A stretch of DNA of 64,000 nt from Aminobacter carboxidus. Its GTDB lineage: Bacteria; Pseudomonadota; Alphaproteobacteria; Rhizobiales; Rhizobiaceae. The position numbers and the translations under genes were made by a program. The stretch is from the NCBI RefSeq assembly GCF_014863355.1, contig NZ_JACZEP010000001.1, forward strand, positions 1,054,001 to 1,118,000. Reading direction: 5' to 3'. The stretch's first letter is position 1. Every line of letters begins with the position of its first letter. The notes beneath the pieces are model-generated. The model saw only the letters and a program-made list of their open reading frames with translations, ran no database searches and was not told the origin of the DNA. Of the stretch, positions 8,295 through 17,193 are shown one piece after another.

Positions 8295-8379
8295 CTGGAT
8301 TTTTTCTGACGCGGCTGTCGGATCGAGCGCGGCTGGCTCGTCCTAGGTCCGAAAGCTGAATTCAACGAGGAGACTGGCA

Positions 8380-8847
8380 ATGACTTCTTCCAACGACCGC
8401 GAACTGGTTCTGACCCGCATCGTCGATGCGCCGCGCGAAAAACTCTATCGTTGCTGGACCGACGCCGAATTGCTGCCGAAATGGTTCGCGCCACTGCCCT
8501 GGACGACGGCCAGCGCCAAGCTCGACGTGCGCGCCGGCGGCGCCAGTGCCATCACCATGCGCAGCCCCGAGGGCGTCGATTACCCGAGCTCGGGCGTCTA
8601 TCTCGAAGTCGTGCCGAACGAGAAGCTGGTGTTCACCGACGCCTTCACCGAAGCCTGGACGCCGTCCGAAAAGCCGTTCATGGCGGCGACGGTGACCTTC
8701 GAGGACATCGGCGGCGGCAAGACCAGATACACCGCAGTTGCCCGGCACTGGTCGGTCGAGGACCGCGAAGCGCATGAAAAGATGGGCTTTCATGAAGGCT
8801 GGGGCAAATGCGCCGACCAGATGGAAGCACTGGCAAAGACGCTCTGA
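8380..8847 (+). CDS. SRPBCC (AHSA1-like) family protein
   Basis: A 155-aa soluble protein. An ACGAGGAGACT ribosome site precedes the ATG. The sequence has the START/AHSA1 pattern: LVLTRIVDAPREKLYRCWTD, LPKWFAPLPW, then SSGVYLEVVPNEKLVFTDAF and a C-terminal helix HEKMGFHEGWGKCADQMEAL. Members form a hydrophobic ligand cavity; the physiological ligand is unknown. A strong hairpin follows the gene. Confidence 0.9.
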   Translation: MTSSNDRELVLTRIVDAPREKLYRCWTDAELLPKWFAPLPWTTASAKLDVRAGGASAITMRSPEGVDYPSSGVYLEVVPNEKLVFTDAFTEAWTPSEKPFMAATVTFEDIGGGKTRYTAVARHWSVEDREAHEKMGFHEGWGKCADQMEALAKTL

Positions 8848-8863
8848 AGCAGAACGCTGTGAA

Positions 8864-8903
8864 CACAAAGGCCAGGCCGGGTTACCGTGCCCTGGCCTTT
8901 GTG
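8864..8903 (+). terminator. Hairpin downstream of the SRPBCC gene
   Basis: A 13-bp perfect stem (CACAAAGGCCAGG and its complement) closes a 14-nt loop 17 bp after the stop codon. There is no good T tract after it, so it may be a Rho-assisted or stabilising structure rather than a classical terminator. Confidence 0.6.
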
Positions 8904-9302
8904 CTTTGGGAGCGCCTTTCTTCCTTGTCTCCTTGTGGCAGCAGGTGCCCAGAAGGGGCGAATAAGGAGTGCTGGACGGAGCGCTGCGCTTCAAGACGTA
9001 TCGCCAGATAGTACTTACGAAGCAGCAGAAGGGAACCGTTTGCGGGGCTCCAGAAAGGGCGCCGCAGCGACGCGACCATTCTCTCCTTGTGCGGGATATG
9101 GCCGGCACGCCAGAGGGGGTGCGAAGGAACGAGACGGGCATAGTTGCTACGCCAAGTGAACGTCCAGAGTTGGCGGAACCGCACGTGTCCCTCGCATGAA
9201 TCTCTCCCACCCGTGGAAAAATTCTCCCACAGTGTCGGCATGCGGTCATATCGTTCGTCCTAGAGGCAAGAGCCATGAGGCTTGGACAAAGAGGACGAGG
9301 AC
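8904..9302. other. Gene-free stretch, probably degenerate intergenic repeat
   Basis: About 400 bp without a credible gene. The minus-strand frame at 8882-9241 is rich in Arg, Ser and Trp and has no family resemblance. The plus-strand segment GGCCGGCACGCCAGAGGGGG resembles intergenic repeats I recall from Mesorhizobium, so much of this may be repeat-derived. The promoter of the hydrolase at 9303 should be in its last part. Confidence 0.4.
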
Positions 9303-10235
9303 ATGAACAAGCGCAGTTTCATCACCATGCTGGCGGCGGCGGCATTTGCAGTTGTGACCGGAGGAGCGGCGATGGCCGAGACGACCAAGACCACGGAAGT
9401 CGGCGTCAAGGCTGGCCATGCCGAGATCAACGGCGTGAACTATTATTACGAGATACGCGGCGAAGGCGAGCCGTTGCTGCTGCTGCATGGCGGCCTGGGC
9501 TCGATCGACATGTTCGGCCCGGTGCTGCCGGCGCTGTCGAAGAACCGGCAGGTCATTGCGGTGGACCTTTACGGACATGGCCGCACTGCGTTGACCGAGC
9601 GCAAGATGAGCATGATCGACATGGGCGACGACATGGCAGGGCTGGTCAAGAAGCTCGGCTACGACAAGGTCGACGCGCTCGGCTATTCCTTCGGCTCGGG
9701 CGTCGCTTTCCGCCTTGCTGTGCAGCATCCCTCGACGGTGCGCCGGCTGACACTGGTTTCCGCCGCCTATGCCCAGGATGGCTTCTACCCCGAAATGCTG
9801 CCGATGCAGGCGCAGGTCGGCGCCGGCATGGCCGAGATGATGAAGCAGACGCCGATGTACCAGGCCTATGCGGCGGTGGCTCCGAAGGTCGAGGATTTTC
9901 CGAAACTGCTCGACCAGATGGGCGAGTTCATGCGCCAGCCCTATGACTGGGCCGAGGACGTCAAGACGCTGAAGATGCCGGTCATGCTGGTCTATGGCGA
10001 CAGCGACATGTACCGGCCCGAGCATATCGTGAAATTCTACCAGTTGCTCGGCGGCGGGCTGAAGGATGCCGGCTGGATGCGCGAGAACATGTCGCAGAAC
10101 CGACTGGCGATCATCCCGAACCGCACCCACTATGACGTGTTCTTCGCACCGGAACTGGCAACGACCGTGCTGCCGTTCCTCAATGGCGAGACCAAGGTCA
10201 AGACCTGGGACGAGCAGGTCAAGGAATCGCAGTAA
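9303..10235 (+). CDS. Exported alpha/beta-hydrolase
   Basis: A 310-aa protein, ATG preceded by GAGGACGAGGAC; an in-frame TTG at 9282 is less likely. The first about 27 residues form a signal peptide (ITMLAAAAFAVVTGGAAMA). Alpha/beta-hydrolase motifs: LLLLHGGLGS, VIAVDLYGHGRT, nucleophile elbow GYSFGSG, LVYGDSDMYRP (acid) and IIPNRTHYDVF (His). This is a typical haloalkane dehalogenase/epoxide hydrolase-like fold, with substrate unknown, probably acting in the periplasm. Confidence 0.88.
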   Translation: MNKRSFITMLAAAAFAVVTGGAAMAETTKTTEVGVKAGHAEINGVNYYYEIRGEGEPLLLLHGGLGSIDMFGPVLPALSKNRQVIAVDLYGHGRTALTERKMSMIDMGDDMAGLVKKLGYDKVDALGYSFGSGVAFRLAVQHPSTVRRLTLVSAAYAQDGFYPEMLPMQAQVGAGMAEMMKQTPMYQAYAAVAPKVEDFPKLLDQMGEFMRQPYDWAEDVKTLKMPVMLVYGDSDMYRPEHIVKFYQLLGGGLKDAGWMRENMSQNRLAIIPNRTHYDVFFAPELATTVLPFLNGETKVKTWDEQVKESQ

Positions 10236-10243
10236 CTCCATGA

Positions 10244-10274
10244 CCGGGCGCCTCCGGAAATCGGCGGCGCCCGG
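10244..10274 (+). terminator. GC-rich hairpin after the hydrolase gene
   Basis: A perfect 9-bp stem (CCGGGCGCC and GGCGCCCGG) with a 13-nt loop begins 8 bp after the stop codon. It lacks a clear T run, so termination is plausible but not proven. Confidence 0.55.
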
Positions 10275-10475
10275 CCAATTTCCTTGCCGGACCACGGCTT
10301 CGAATGGTATCGTCCACCCACGCTGAGAATGCCCCTTGCAGGGTGTCTGAGATGCGGCCAGCAACTGATCGAAAATGAGCTGGCGATGATGCGGCCAATT
10401 TTGCCGCGCGGCAGTTGATGCCGCCTTCTACATGCAGGCCGTAGTGACGCGATGATGCCACGAAAGGGAGTGGTC

Positions 10476-10940
10476 ATGGCTATCTCATTGACGATGCAGG
10501 AATATCTCGAAGACAACCACATTCGCTACGACGCCGCCAAGCATTCCCGCACTGGCTGCTCGATGATGACGGCGCAAGCCAGCCACGTGCCCGGCAGCGC
10601 ACTCGCCAAGGGCGTGGTGCTGAAATGGGACGACGGCTATGTGCTGGCCGTGCTGCCGGCGACGCGCCATGTCGATCTTGCCCGGATGCGCGAGATCATC
10701 GGCGACAAGGTGCGGCTGGCGACCGAAGAAGAGGCAAGTTCGCTGTTTCCCGATTGCGACGAAGGCGCGGTGCCGATCCTGGGGGTGCCCTACAGGGTGG
10801 CCTGCGTGGTCGATGAGCAGCTGCGCCGCGGCAGCGACGTCTATTTCGAAGGCGGCGATCACCGCACGCTGGTGCATGTCAGCGGCGACGAGTTTTCGCG
10901 GCTGATGTATGGCATGCCGCAGGCCCGCATCAGCTGGTGA
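10476..10940 (+). CDS. YbaK/ProX-family aminoacyl-tRNA deacylase-like protein
   Basis: A 154-aa protein from the ATG at 10476, which has AAGGGAGTGGTC in front; an ATG at 10452 lacks a ribosome site. The YbaK/EbsC fold is shown by SALAKGVVLKWDDGYVLAVLPAT (with the central Lys), a helix DLARMREIIGDKVRLATEEE, the GAVPILGVPY turn and the C-terminal GGDHRTLVHVSGDEFSRLM. The family hydrolyses misacylated tRNAs in trans. The substrate is not deducible here. Single gene unit. Confidence 0.85.
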   Translation: MAISLTMQEYLEDNHIRYDAAKHSRTGCSMMTAQASHVPGSALAKGVVLKWDDGYVLAVLPATRHVDLARMREIIGDKVRLATEEEASSLFPDCDEGAVPILGVPYRVACVVDEQLRRGSDVYFEGGDHRTLVHVSGDEFSRLMYGMPQARISW

Positions 10941-11186
10941 TGGCACAAGGACGGGCGTGAGAGGACGCGCGCGTTTGACGCAAGTCATTGAATGATGAGG
11001 CCTGTTGCCGCTTGGGCCGTTGAGCCAGCGGCGGACCGGGCGGCCGGGAAGGGCCGTTCAATCGGGTGCGACAGGTTTTTTCGCCGTTCGGGAAAATACC
11101 CGCTTCGTGTCACCGATCCGCCATTAGGCGGTCATGGTTCGGGGCTATGTTGAGCAATGTCGAAATGGTCACGGATGGAGGCGACT

Positions 11187-11414
11187 ATGGACGACCAGCA
11201 TGAATTGACACTGGAAGACCTGCTGCAGGATCCGATCATCCTGAAGGTAATGGAACGCGACGGCTATTGCCCCGAAGACATCCGTCTTCTGGCACATCAC
11301 GCGACCTCGGGCGCACAGGTCTGGGAAAGCGTATCCTCGCGGGCCAGTGCTCGCCGGCAGAACCGTCTGCTTCTCCGCACAGCCACCGCGTCGTGCACGT
11401 CGCTCTGCGCGTGA
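11187..11414 (+). CDS. Small rhizobial hypothetical protein
   Basis: A 75-aa frame. I chose the ATG at 11187 because GGAGGCGACT precedes it; an ATG at 11157 has no such site. The first 40 residues (ELTLEDLLQDPIILKVMERD, then GYCPEDIRLLAHHA) are acidic and helical and look like a real small protein. The last third is basic and low in pattern (SRASARRQNRLLLRTATAS), so the C-terminus may be diverged or shifted. No function recognised. Confidence 0.6.
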   Translation: MDDQHELTLEDLLQDPIILKVMERDGYCPEDIRLLAHHATSGAQVWESVSSRASARRQNRLLLRTATASCTSLCA

Positions 11415-11538
11415 AGCCGCAACCGGCGATGTGACTGCCGCCGCAGGCAGTCACCCACCTTTCACCCTCGACAATCGATAGTACTGCACCTTATGCCTGA
11501 TACCGATATCAGCGGTATTTGGGTTAAGGGGCTTTGCC

Positions 11539-11937
11539 ATGGCGCAACGATATGAAGGCGGATGCATGTGCGGTGCCGTGCGCTATGTCGTGGAGGCCGA
11601 ACCGCTGAACGAACGCATCTGTCATTGCCGCAGCTGCCAGAAGGCTGTGGGTGCCGCGTTCAACGCGCGGCTGATGTTCCGTGCCGACGAGGTCGAGCTG
11701 ACCGGGCCGGTGAAGACGGCGTTTTCGTCACCGGGCGTGAAGCGTGGCTTTTGCGCCGAATGCGGCACCACCGTGCTGTCTGGGCGCGAGGCGGCCGGTG
11801 TGCTGGCGGTGACCTCGGGCTCGCTCGACGAGCCCGCCCTGTTCCGCCCGACGGTGCATATCTGGGTGTCGTCGAAGCAGCTCTGGCTCAAGCTCGATGA
11901 CGGCCTGCCGCAATTTGCCGAGGCAGCACCGGCCTAG
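11539..11937 (+). CDS. GFA (CENP-V/GFA domain) zinc protein
   Basis: A 132-aa protein with the full Cys pattern of the GFA family: CMCGAVRY, CHCRSCQKAVGAAF and FCAECGTTV, followed by a VTSGSLDEPALFRPTVHIWV strand pair. The family includes glutathione-dependent formaldehyde-activating enzyme-like proteins that bind zinc; most paralogues have no proven reaction. TAAGGGG lies 9-15 nt before the ATG. Confidence 0.92.
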   Translation: MAQRYEGGCMCGAVRYVVEAEPLNERICHCRSCQKAVGAAFNARLMFRADEVELTGPVKTAFSSPGVKRGFCAECGTTVLSGREAAGVLAVTSGSLDEPALFRPTVHIWVSSKQLWLKLDDGLPQFAEAAPA

Positions 11938-12003
11938 GTGCTCAGCTCTGTTCCTGCCGGCACTGCGTGCCGACAGGACGAGGACCAAGAAGCCTATGGC
12001 GTC

Positions 12004-12043
12004 GAAGAAAACATCCGCGGCAAGGGGGTCGTGGCCGCGGATG
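12004..12043 (-). terminator. Intrinsic terminator of the NlpC/P60-like gene
   Basis: A perfect 10-bp stem (CATCCGCGGC and GCCGCGGATG) with a 12-nt loop lies just after the stop of the minus-strand gene and is followed on that strand by TTTTCTTC. The position and T run fit a Rho-independent terminator for the gene at 12050-12490. Confidence 0.8.
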
Positions 12044-12049
12044 CCTGTT

Positions 12050-12490
12050 TTACCTGACCTGGTGGCCCTGCAGGATGCGCTCGACGGGTGCCCAGCCGAT
12101 ATAGCGCGGCTGGGTCCAGCCTTCGGCGGGTTCCAGTGCCTCGACGGCGCGGATGTCGTCGATACGCACTTCGTCCCAGGCATGGATGACACGTCCATCG
12201 CCGAGGCAAAGCCCGACATGGCCGTAATTGGTCCTGGCGTCGAACAACTCGCCGCTCATGTCGAAGAAGACGAAGGCACCGCGCGGCGGTTCGCCTGATG
12301 GAGTGCCTTTGACGCCATATTCGTCCGCGGATTCCTTGGCGGAGTCGCCGCCGAAGACTTCGATGTCGTTGCTCTCTTCATAGGCGTCCTCGACGAAAGC
12401 GAGGCAGCGGAAGCAGTAGTCCTCGTTGCCAAGCTGGGACATGGCCCAGGTGATGACGTTATCGATGTAGTTTTCTGTGCGTGTTTTCAC
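12050..12490 (-). CDS. NlpC/P60-like cell wall peptidase family protein
   Basis: A 146-aa protein starting at a GTG (no better ATG nearby). It has no signal peptide. The pattern CFRCLAFVEDAYE gives a likely catalytic Cys, and YGHVGLCLGDGRVIHAWDEVR gives the His region of the NlpC/P60 or CHAP-like papain fold, with PRGAFVFFD between. Proteins of this fold cut peptidoglycan cross-bridge amides, but without an export signal the target is unclear; it may be exported by another route or act on other amides. Confidence 0.72.
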   Translation of the reverse strand: MKTRTENYIDNVITWAMSQLGNEDYCFRCLAFVEDAYEESNDIEVFGGDSAKESADEYGVKGTPSGEPPRGAFVFFDMSGELFDARTNYGHVGLCLGDGRVIHAWDEVRIDDIRAVEALEPAEGWTQPRYIGWAPVERILQGHQVR

Positions 12491-12834
12491 GGAGCAGATA
12501 TCCTGTTGAGATGGTGAGTGTCTCGATCGTGATCGTGATCGTGATTGTTGCGATGCGCGCCATTCGACCCTCCATTCCAGGACAATAAATTAGTGCGGTC
12601 CGGATGTATGCCGAACCTATTGCTGTATGTTGCGAAGCAAGCAGATCTTGCATCGGGGCGCGGCTCATACTGTTATTTATGCACATGGTGGAATACATTA
12701 TTTGCACTGTGTGTTGCTTGACGTTCCGGAAATCCGAAACTATGTGCGGCTTGGGCAACAGCCCAACCCGTTGGCGGACGACACGAACCGCGCCGGCATT
12801 CGCCGGGTCAAAAATCCAAACTTTTGGAACTGCC
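12491..12834. other. Intergenic region with a short GATCGT tandem repeat
   Basis: 344 bp between divergent genes. It contains three perfect tandem copies of GATCGT (12525-12542). An open frame from 12604 runs into the GNAT gene, but its upstream part has no family signal and is Cys-rich and untypical. The region should hold promoters for both flanking genes. Confidence 0.5.
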
Positions 12835-13320
12835 ATGACCGAACAGATATCTTCGGCCTCCGAGGTCTCATTGCGACGCATCTCCTCGCGGACCGTCTAT
12901 GAAGTCTGCGAACTCAGCGAGACGCTGAGCGAAGCCCAGCGCAACAAGGTGGCCGACAATGGCACCTCGATCGCCGAGGCACATTTTTCCGAAAACGCAT
13001 GGTTTCGCGCCGTTTATGCCGACGACACGCCAATCGGCTTCGTCATGCTGCATATCGGCTCCGACCACGACGTCATCGACTGCCCCGGCGCCTTCCTGTG
13101 GCGCTTCATGATCGCCGGCCCCTTCCAGCGCATGGGCTTCGGCGAGAAGGCGATCGTGCTCGTCGCGCGTGAGATGAAGGCACGGGGTTTTGCCGAGCTG
13201 TTCACCAGCTATGGCCTCGGCGAGGCGAGCCCGGAAGGCTTCTACAAGCGCCTCGGTTTCGTCACCACCGGCGAGGCCTATGACGACGAAGTCGAAGCCG
13301 TGCTGAAGTTCGCGAACTGA
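12835..13320 (+). CDS. GNAT-family N-acetyltransferase
   Basis: A 161-aa protein from the ATG at 12835; the longer frame from 12604 is not conserved-looking. GNAT features: RAVYADDTPIGFVML (strand 4), LWRFMIAGPFQRMGFGEKAI with the acetyl-CoA binding QRMGFG loop, and the C-terminal GEASPEGFYKRLGFVTTGE motif. This is typical of spermidine/small-molecule acetyltransferases such as PaiA/BltD-like enzymes; the substrate is unknown. Confidence 0.88.
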   Translation: MTEQISSASEVSLRRISSRTVYEVCELSETLSEAQRNKVADNGTSIAEAHFSENAWFRAVYADDTPIGFVMLHIGSDHDVIDCPGAFLWRFMIAGPFQRMGFGEKAIVLVAREMKARGFAELFTSYGLGEASPEGFYKRLGFVTTGEAYDDEVEAVLKFAN

Positions 13321-13326
13321 CCAACG

Positions 13327-13363
13327 GCGCGGGCCGGGCGACCTCAACCACGGCCCGCGCTTT
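13327..13363 (+). terminator. Terminator hairpin between convergent GNAT and kinase genes
   Basis: A 10-bp perfect stem (GCGCGGGCCG and CGGCCCGCGC) with a 14-nt loop is followed by TTT, starting 6 bp after the GNAT stop. Its 3' arm overlaps the end of the minus-strand kinase gene. It probably ends the GNAT transcript. Confidence 0.65.
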
Positions 13364-13967
13364 CCATCTCGCCCAGTTCGCGCAGCGGACGCTCGATCCT
13401 TTCCATCTGGCTGGCGATGGGCAAGGTTCCGTCGAGCACGATGTCGGCGGCCTCGATCAGTTCCTTGTCGTCGAACATTTCGTGCCCGCCATCGGCGTAG
13501 AAACTGAGGTCGTCGAACAGATCCTCGAGGGAAAGCCCGTCCGTGGCGGCGTAGTCGCGGACCAGCCGCCGGCACAGCGCGACGTCCCTGGGCAGGCTGA
13601 CATGCAGGGCGAGGTCGATCCATCGGGCGGTCTGCGCATGGAGGCGGCCAAACGGAGCGTCGAAGAAGACGAGTTTTGTTGGAAGCAGCCGATCCTGTGT
13701 GACCGGGTGAGCGATGGCCGCGCCCCGCTTCAGGGCTTTGAGAGCCGTTGCCAGCTGTCGATAATCCCAGGCGCCGTAGTCGCGCCAGTTGCGATGCCAT
13801 TCAAGATAGTCATGGGCAAGATAGTCATGGGGATGGCTCGATACGCTGTCGAAGTCGTCCCAGCAGAGATGGCTGCTGCTGAAACGATCGACCAGTGCGC
13901 GTGTGAGCGTAGTCTTTCCGGCTCCGGAAATCCCGGAAATAGCGATGATCATGGGCATGCGCGACAT
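13344..13967 (-). CDS. P-loop kinase (uridine kinase-like)
   Basis: About 207 aa from the ATG at 13967. Walker A is ISGISGAGKTTLT at the N-terminus; then LCWDDFDSVSSHPHDYL resembles the substrate-binding DxDxF motif of uridine/nicotinamide riboside kinases; VFFDAPFGRLHAQTARWIDL and LPRDVALCRRLVRDY fit the Walker B and LID regions. It probably phosphorylates a nucleoside or related small molecule. The 330-aa open frame from 14336 overlaps the LysR gene and is rejected. It lies 44 bp after the LysR gene on the same strand. Confidence 0.82.
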   Translation of the reverse strand: MSRMPMIIAISGISGAGKTTLTRALVDRFSSSHLCWDDFDSVSSHPHDYLAHDYLEWHRNWRDYGAWDYRQLATALKALKRGAAIAHPVTQDRLLPTKLVFFDAPFGRLHAQTARWIDLALHVSLPRDVALCRRLVRDYAATDGLSLEDLFDDLSFYADGGHEMFDDKELIEAADIVLDGTLPIASQMERIERPLRELGEMESAGRG

Positions 13968-14011
13968 CTCGGGGAAGATGATGACGCCAGCATTGCGCAA
14001 TGTCGAAGCGC

Positions 14012-14905
14012 TCAGCTGTTGCCGGCATCGCCCCTGACGAGAGCGAGGAATTCGCGCGCGGCGCGGGTGGCGTATCGCTCCTTGTGGCGCAGCACGAAGA
14101 AGCTGCGGGTTGGCAGGGCGAAGTCGATGGCGACGAGCGTGCCGGCCTTGAGCGAGGCGTGGGCGACGAGGCGCGACATGATGGCGACGCCGGCACCTGC
14201 TTCCACCGCGGCGCGCACGGATTCGTTCGATGGCAGTTCGAGCGCGATGTCGAGGCTGCCGGTTTCGACACCGCGTAGCGCCCTGATTGCTTCGAAATGG
14301 GCACGTGTGCCCGAGCCTTGCTCGCGCACGATCCAACGCTGCGACTTGAGGTCTTCAGACGTGGAAGGTGGCACGACGGTCCATGGATGGCCAGGGGCGG
14401 CGACCAGCACCAACTCGTCTTCGGCGACCGGTTCGATGGCAAGTGCCGGGTCGTCGACTTCACCCTCGACAAAACCGAGATCGGCCGAGCCGTCATGGAT
14501 CTGCGCCGCCACCGTTTCGGTGTTGCCGATGGTGATGGCAAGCGCGACGCCGGGAAAGCGCGATTGGAAACCATGGGCGATGATAGGCAGCCAGTAATTG
14601 GCGACCGTCTGGCTGCCGGCAAGCTTGAGCGAGCCGCGCTTCAACCCGGCGAGGTCGGCAAGCACCACTTCTGCTGAGCCCGCCCGGGCGAGCACGGCGC
14701 GTGCCTCGGACAGGAAGATGCGGCCGGCGTCGGTAAGCACGATGCGGCGGCCGACCCGGTCAAACAGTTTTGTCTGGTAGCGTGCTTCCAGAGCCGAGAC
14801 CGCGGCACTCGTCGCCGACTGTGTCAGGTTCAGCGCCTGGGCCGCTTGGGTGACATGTTCGCGTTCGGCGACCGCAACGAAGATCCTGAGCTGTTCGAGG
14901 GTCAC
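14012..14905 (-). CDS. LysR-family regulator, YeiE-like
   Basis: A 297-aa LTTR starting at a GTG with AAGGAAAG in front. The N-terminal winged HTH is clear (EQLRIFVAVAEREHVTQAAQ, then SATSAAVSALE). The effector domain begins near GSLKLAGSQTVANYWLP, a segment shared with CysB/YeiE-type regulators. It follows the YeiH exporter gene by 16 bp on the same strand. In enterics YeiE is divergent from yeiH and responds to sulfite; the same pairing here suggests the same job. The organisation as a downstream gene means it may be autoregulated with its target. Confidence 0.88.
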   Translation of the reverse strand: MTLEQLRIFVAVAEREHVTQAAQALNLTQSATSAAVSALEARYQTKLFDRVGRRIVLTDAGRIFLSEARAVLARAGSAEVVLADLAGLKRGSLKLAGSQTVANYWLPIIAHGFQSRFPGVALAITIGNTETVAAQIHDGSADLGFVEGEVDDPALAIEPVAEDELVLVAAPGHPWTVVPPSTSEDLKSQRWIVREQGSGTRAHFEAIRALRGVETGSLDIALELPSNESVRAAVEAGAGVAIMSRLVAHASLKAGTLVAIDFALPTRSFFVLRHKERYATRAAREFLALVRGDAGNS

Positions 14906-14921
14906 GGCTTTCCTTTCGGTC

Positions 14922-15992
14922 TCAGCCCAGAAGCTTGACCAGCATTAGAGAGAAAGTCGCGATGAAAAGGAACGCGGCAAGGCCAAGAAAGAGTGGACGC
15001 AGCCCCTTGGCCCGGAGCTTGCGGATGTCGGTTTCAAGGCCCATGGCGGCCAGTGCCATGGTGAGCAGGAAAGTGGTGAGTGAGACGATCCACGCCTTTG
15101 CCTCGGCGGGGATGTCGATGAGGCTGTTGATGCCGACCATGGCGACAAAGCCGAGCACGAACCAGGGCATCGGGGCAGAAGGGCTGCTTTGGGCCGCGCG
15201 CGACGACTTCGCGCGCTGGCGGGCGGCCACGCCGAGCGCGATCACCACCGGCGCCAGCACCATGACACGGGTGAGCTTTGCCACCGTGCCGAACTCGCCC
15301 GCCTGCTGGCCGTCCTGGAAGCTCGCGGCGACGACCTGGGCGATCTCGTGGATCGAGGCGCCGGCCCACAGCCCATAGGCATGCGGTCCGAGCTGGAGCA
15401 GCCCTGGCAACAGCGGGTAGACGAACATTGCGATCGAGCCGAAGACGGTGACGCAGGCAACCGCATAAGCGACATCCTCGTCGGGCGCCTTGGTCACCGT
15501 GTTGGTGGCGATGACGGCGGAGGCGCCGCAGATCGAGGTGCCGGCGGCGATCAGTTCGGCGAGCTTTTGGTCGACGCCGATCAGCCTGCCGAGCCGCACG
15601 GTGAAGGTGAAGGTGGCGACAAGCGTTGCCGCGATGATGGCGATGCCGGTAGCGCCGACCTCGGCGACCTGGCTCGCGGTCAGCTGCAACCCAAGCAGGA
15701 TGATGGCAAAACGCAGCACCTTGCGCATCGAAAACGCCACGCCGGGCCTCGCTGCCGCAGGCGTGCCGACAAGATTGTGGAAGGCGATGCCCAGGACGAT
15801 GGCGATGATCATCGGGCTGAAGGAGGACAGGCCCGGCAGATGGCGCAGCGCAAAGGCGAGGGCGGCGATGCCTGCAGCAAGCAGCAGTCCGGGTAGCAGC
15901 CTGGCACTGTCGCGATCATCGCGCGCCGCCTGGCGCCGCGTCTGGCTGGGGCCAGCCGGGATTGGGGTTTCAGTGCGGGCGAGAGCGTTCAT
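14922..15992 (-). CDS. yeiH: YeiH-family putative sulfate/sulfite exporter
   Basis: A 356-aa inner-membrane protein with about ten hydrophobic segments and the family marks [31 protein letters not shown] and [14 protein letters not shown] (UPF0324, putative sulfate exporter family). It is translated from the ATG at 15992; the first 30 residues are cytoplasmic and basic. It is probably a sulfite or related anion exporter controlled by the adjacent LysR protein. The transport substrate is inferred from the family only. Confidence 0.88.
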   Translation of the reverse strand: MNALARTETPIPAGPSQTRRQAARDDRDSARLLPGLLLAAGIAALAFALRHLPGLSSFSPMIIAIVLGIAFHNLVGTPAAARPGVAFSMRKVLRFAIILLGLQLTASQVAEVGATGIAIIAATLVATFTFTVRLGRLIGVDQKLAELIAAGTSICGASAVIATNTVTKAPDEDVAYAVACVTVFGSIAMFVYPLLPGLLQLGPHAYGLWAGASIHEIAQVVAASFQDGQQAGEFGTVAKLTRVMVLAPVVIALGVAARQRAKSSRAAQSSPSAPMPWFVLGFVAMVGINSLIDIPAEAKAWIVSLTTFLLTMALAAMGLETDIRKLRAKGLRPLFLGLAAFLFIATFSLMLVKLLG

Positions 15993-16057
15993 GGACTTGG
16001 ACCTGTCGATTTCAGGTGCAAGCTATGCGTCGACTTCTGATCAATCCAACGCGTAAT

Positions 16058-16075
16058 ATCGTTTGAATCGTTCGA
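16058..16075. promoter_or_regulatory. Tandem 9-bp repeat upstream of the YeiH gene
   Basis: Two adjacent near-identical 9-mers (ATCGTTTGA then ATCGTTCGA) lie about 66 bp before the exporter start, in the region where a LysR protein would bind. It could be an activator site. This is based on position and repetition only. Confidence 0.3.
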
Positions 16076-16224
16076 TTGGAGTGATTGGTTGGAGCGCAGG
16101 TTGCTGACGCGCTTGTCGGCTGTCGCGGTGCCTAGGTTCCGCCAGTGCGTGGCTTGAACTCGATCGCCTTGAAACGGGCTCGGACCGCTCGCCAAAACCG
16201 CTTCATAGGCAAAGCCGATGATTT

Positions 16225-16968
16225 TCAGGCAGAGACCTGATCTTCTTCAACGTCTTGGTGGATCCGGTATCCCAGGAGCTTTTTCGATGCCTTGGCCCGA
16301 CACCCTGCCATGTGAGCAAGGACGGTCAGAAGTGCCTGGTCCTGGCGGTGATTGCTCCGATCGGATCCATGGGGTGCGATGCACTCTTTGATCAGGGACA
16401 GGTTCGCCCATCGCTCGAGCAGATCCGTGGCCAAGGGGTTGCGAGTGTCGAAGGCAATGCATGCCCCGTTCAGGTTCGCCGCTTCGGACTTCCAACCTGC
16501 CGGCAGGCCGAGATAGCGGAGCATGTCAGGATGCGTCCACGCACCAAGCGTTCCTGAGGAACTGGCGCTGTAGTAGCCGAACCGCTCGGTCTCCCGGCGT
16601 AACTGAAGCAGCGGCTCAGCGATGATGTTGCCAGCGTCCATCCAGCAGACGATGCCGGGCCTTTCCTGGGCAACAGTCCGGATGATCTGCGGCTTCCATG
16701 CATATTGGCCAGCCGAGTTGTGGATGTCGACGAAAGCGGGGTAGCTGGCGAAATCGAACCGTCTGAGCTCGCAGCCAAGGTCCGTAACGGACGCTCGTTG
16801 ATCCGCTGTCAGGCCGAGGTCGTAGACAATGACTGATGTCGTGGGTTCGTGTTGGCGCGCGCTCGCCAGCAGATTGAGCAGTGAGCGCGCATGACTGCTG
16901 TCGCTGGCAGTAACCAGCGCCATGGCAGAGGCGGACTTTCTGTATATCTCGATGAGCTTATTTAGCAC
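16225..16968 (-). CDS. DUF1647-like nucleotide-sugar transferase-fold protein
   Basis: A 247-aa protein beginning at a GTG (an internal ATG at 16923 is an alternative). It has MALVTASDSSHARSLLNLL, VIVYDLGLTADQ, QYAWKPQIIR and IVCWMDAGN, the pattern of DUF1647/GT8-like glycosyltransferase-fold proteins, with the DxG-like MDAG as a possible metal/nucleotide site. It has no signal peptide. It stands alone between intergenic regions, so the acceptor is unknown. Confidence 0.7.
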   Translation of the reverse strand: MLNKLIEIYRKSASAMALVTASDSSHARSLLNLLASARQHEPTTSVIVYDLGLTADQRASVTDLGCELRRFDFASYPAFVDIHNSAGQYAWKPQIIRTVAQERPGIVCWMDAGNIIAEPLLQLRRETERFGYYSASSSGTLGAWTHPDMLRYLGLPAGWKSEAANLNGACIAFDTRNPLATDLLERWANLSLIKECIAPHGSDRSNHRQDQALLTVLAHMAGCRAKASKKLLGYRIHQDVEEDQVSA

Positions 16969-17193
16969 CAGCGCTGCAAGCCTTTCCGAATTTCAGTAGA
17001 GCCGGAACGGCCTGCTTGATTCTCGGTGGCTTACATAGATTGGGCTCTTGCATTACGCCAGTCTGTCTGGGTTTGGCAAGATTTTCCGGTGGGCGCCGCT
17101 GCGGGTCTGGTTGGGCGGTCCAAGGCGCATTTCACGCCACCTTGGCGTCTGGTATCTCTCTGGCCTCCGTTCCTCTTGCCAGTCGAGTCGCCA

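Noticed and set aside
8882-9241. 119-aa minus-strand open frame
   Set aside because: Composition rich in Arg, Ser and Trp, no ribosome site, overlaps a likely intergenic repeat.
9246-10364. 372-aa minus-strand open frame
   Set aside because: Shadow of the alpha/beta-hydrolase gene.
12525-12545. GATCGT tandem repeat as a CRISPR-like or regulatory array
   Set aside because: Only three perfect 6-bp units without spacers; best viewed as a small simple repeat.
12604-12834. N-terminal extension of the GNAT frame
   Set aside because: Cys-rich and unlike any GNAT; the ATG at 12835 gives a normal family length.
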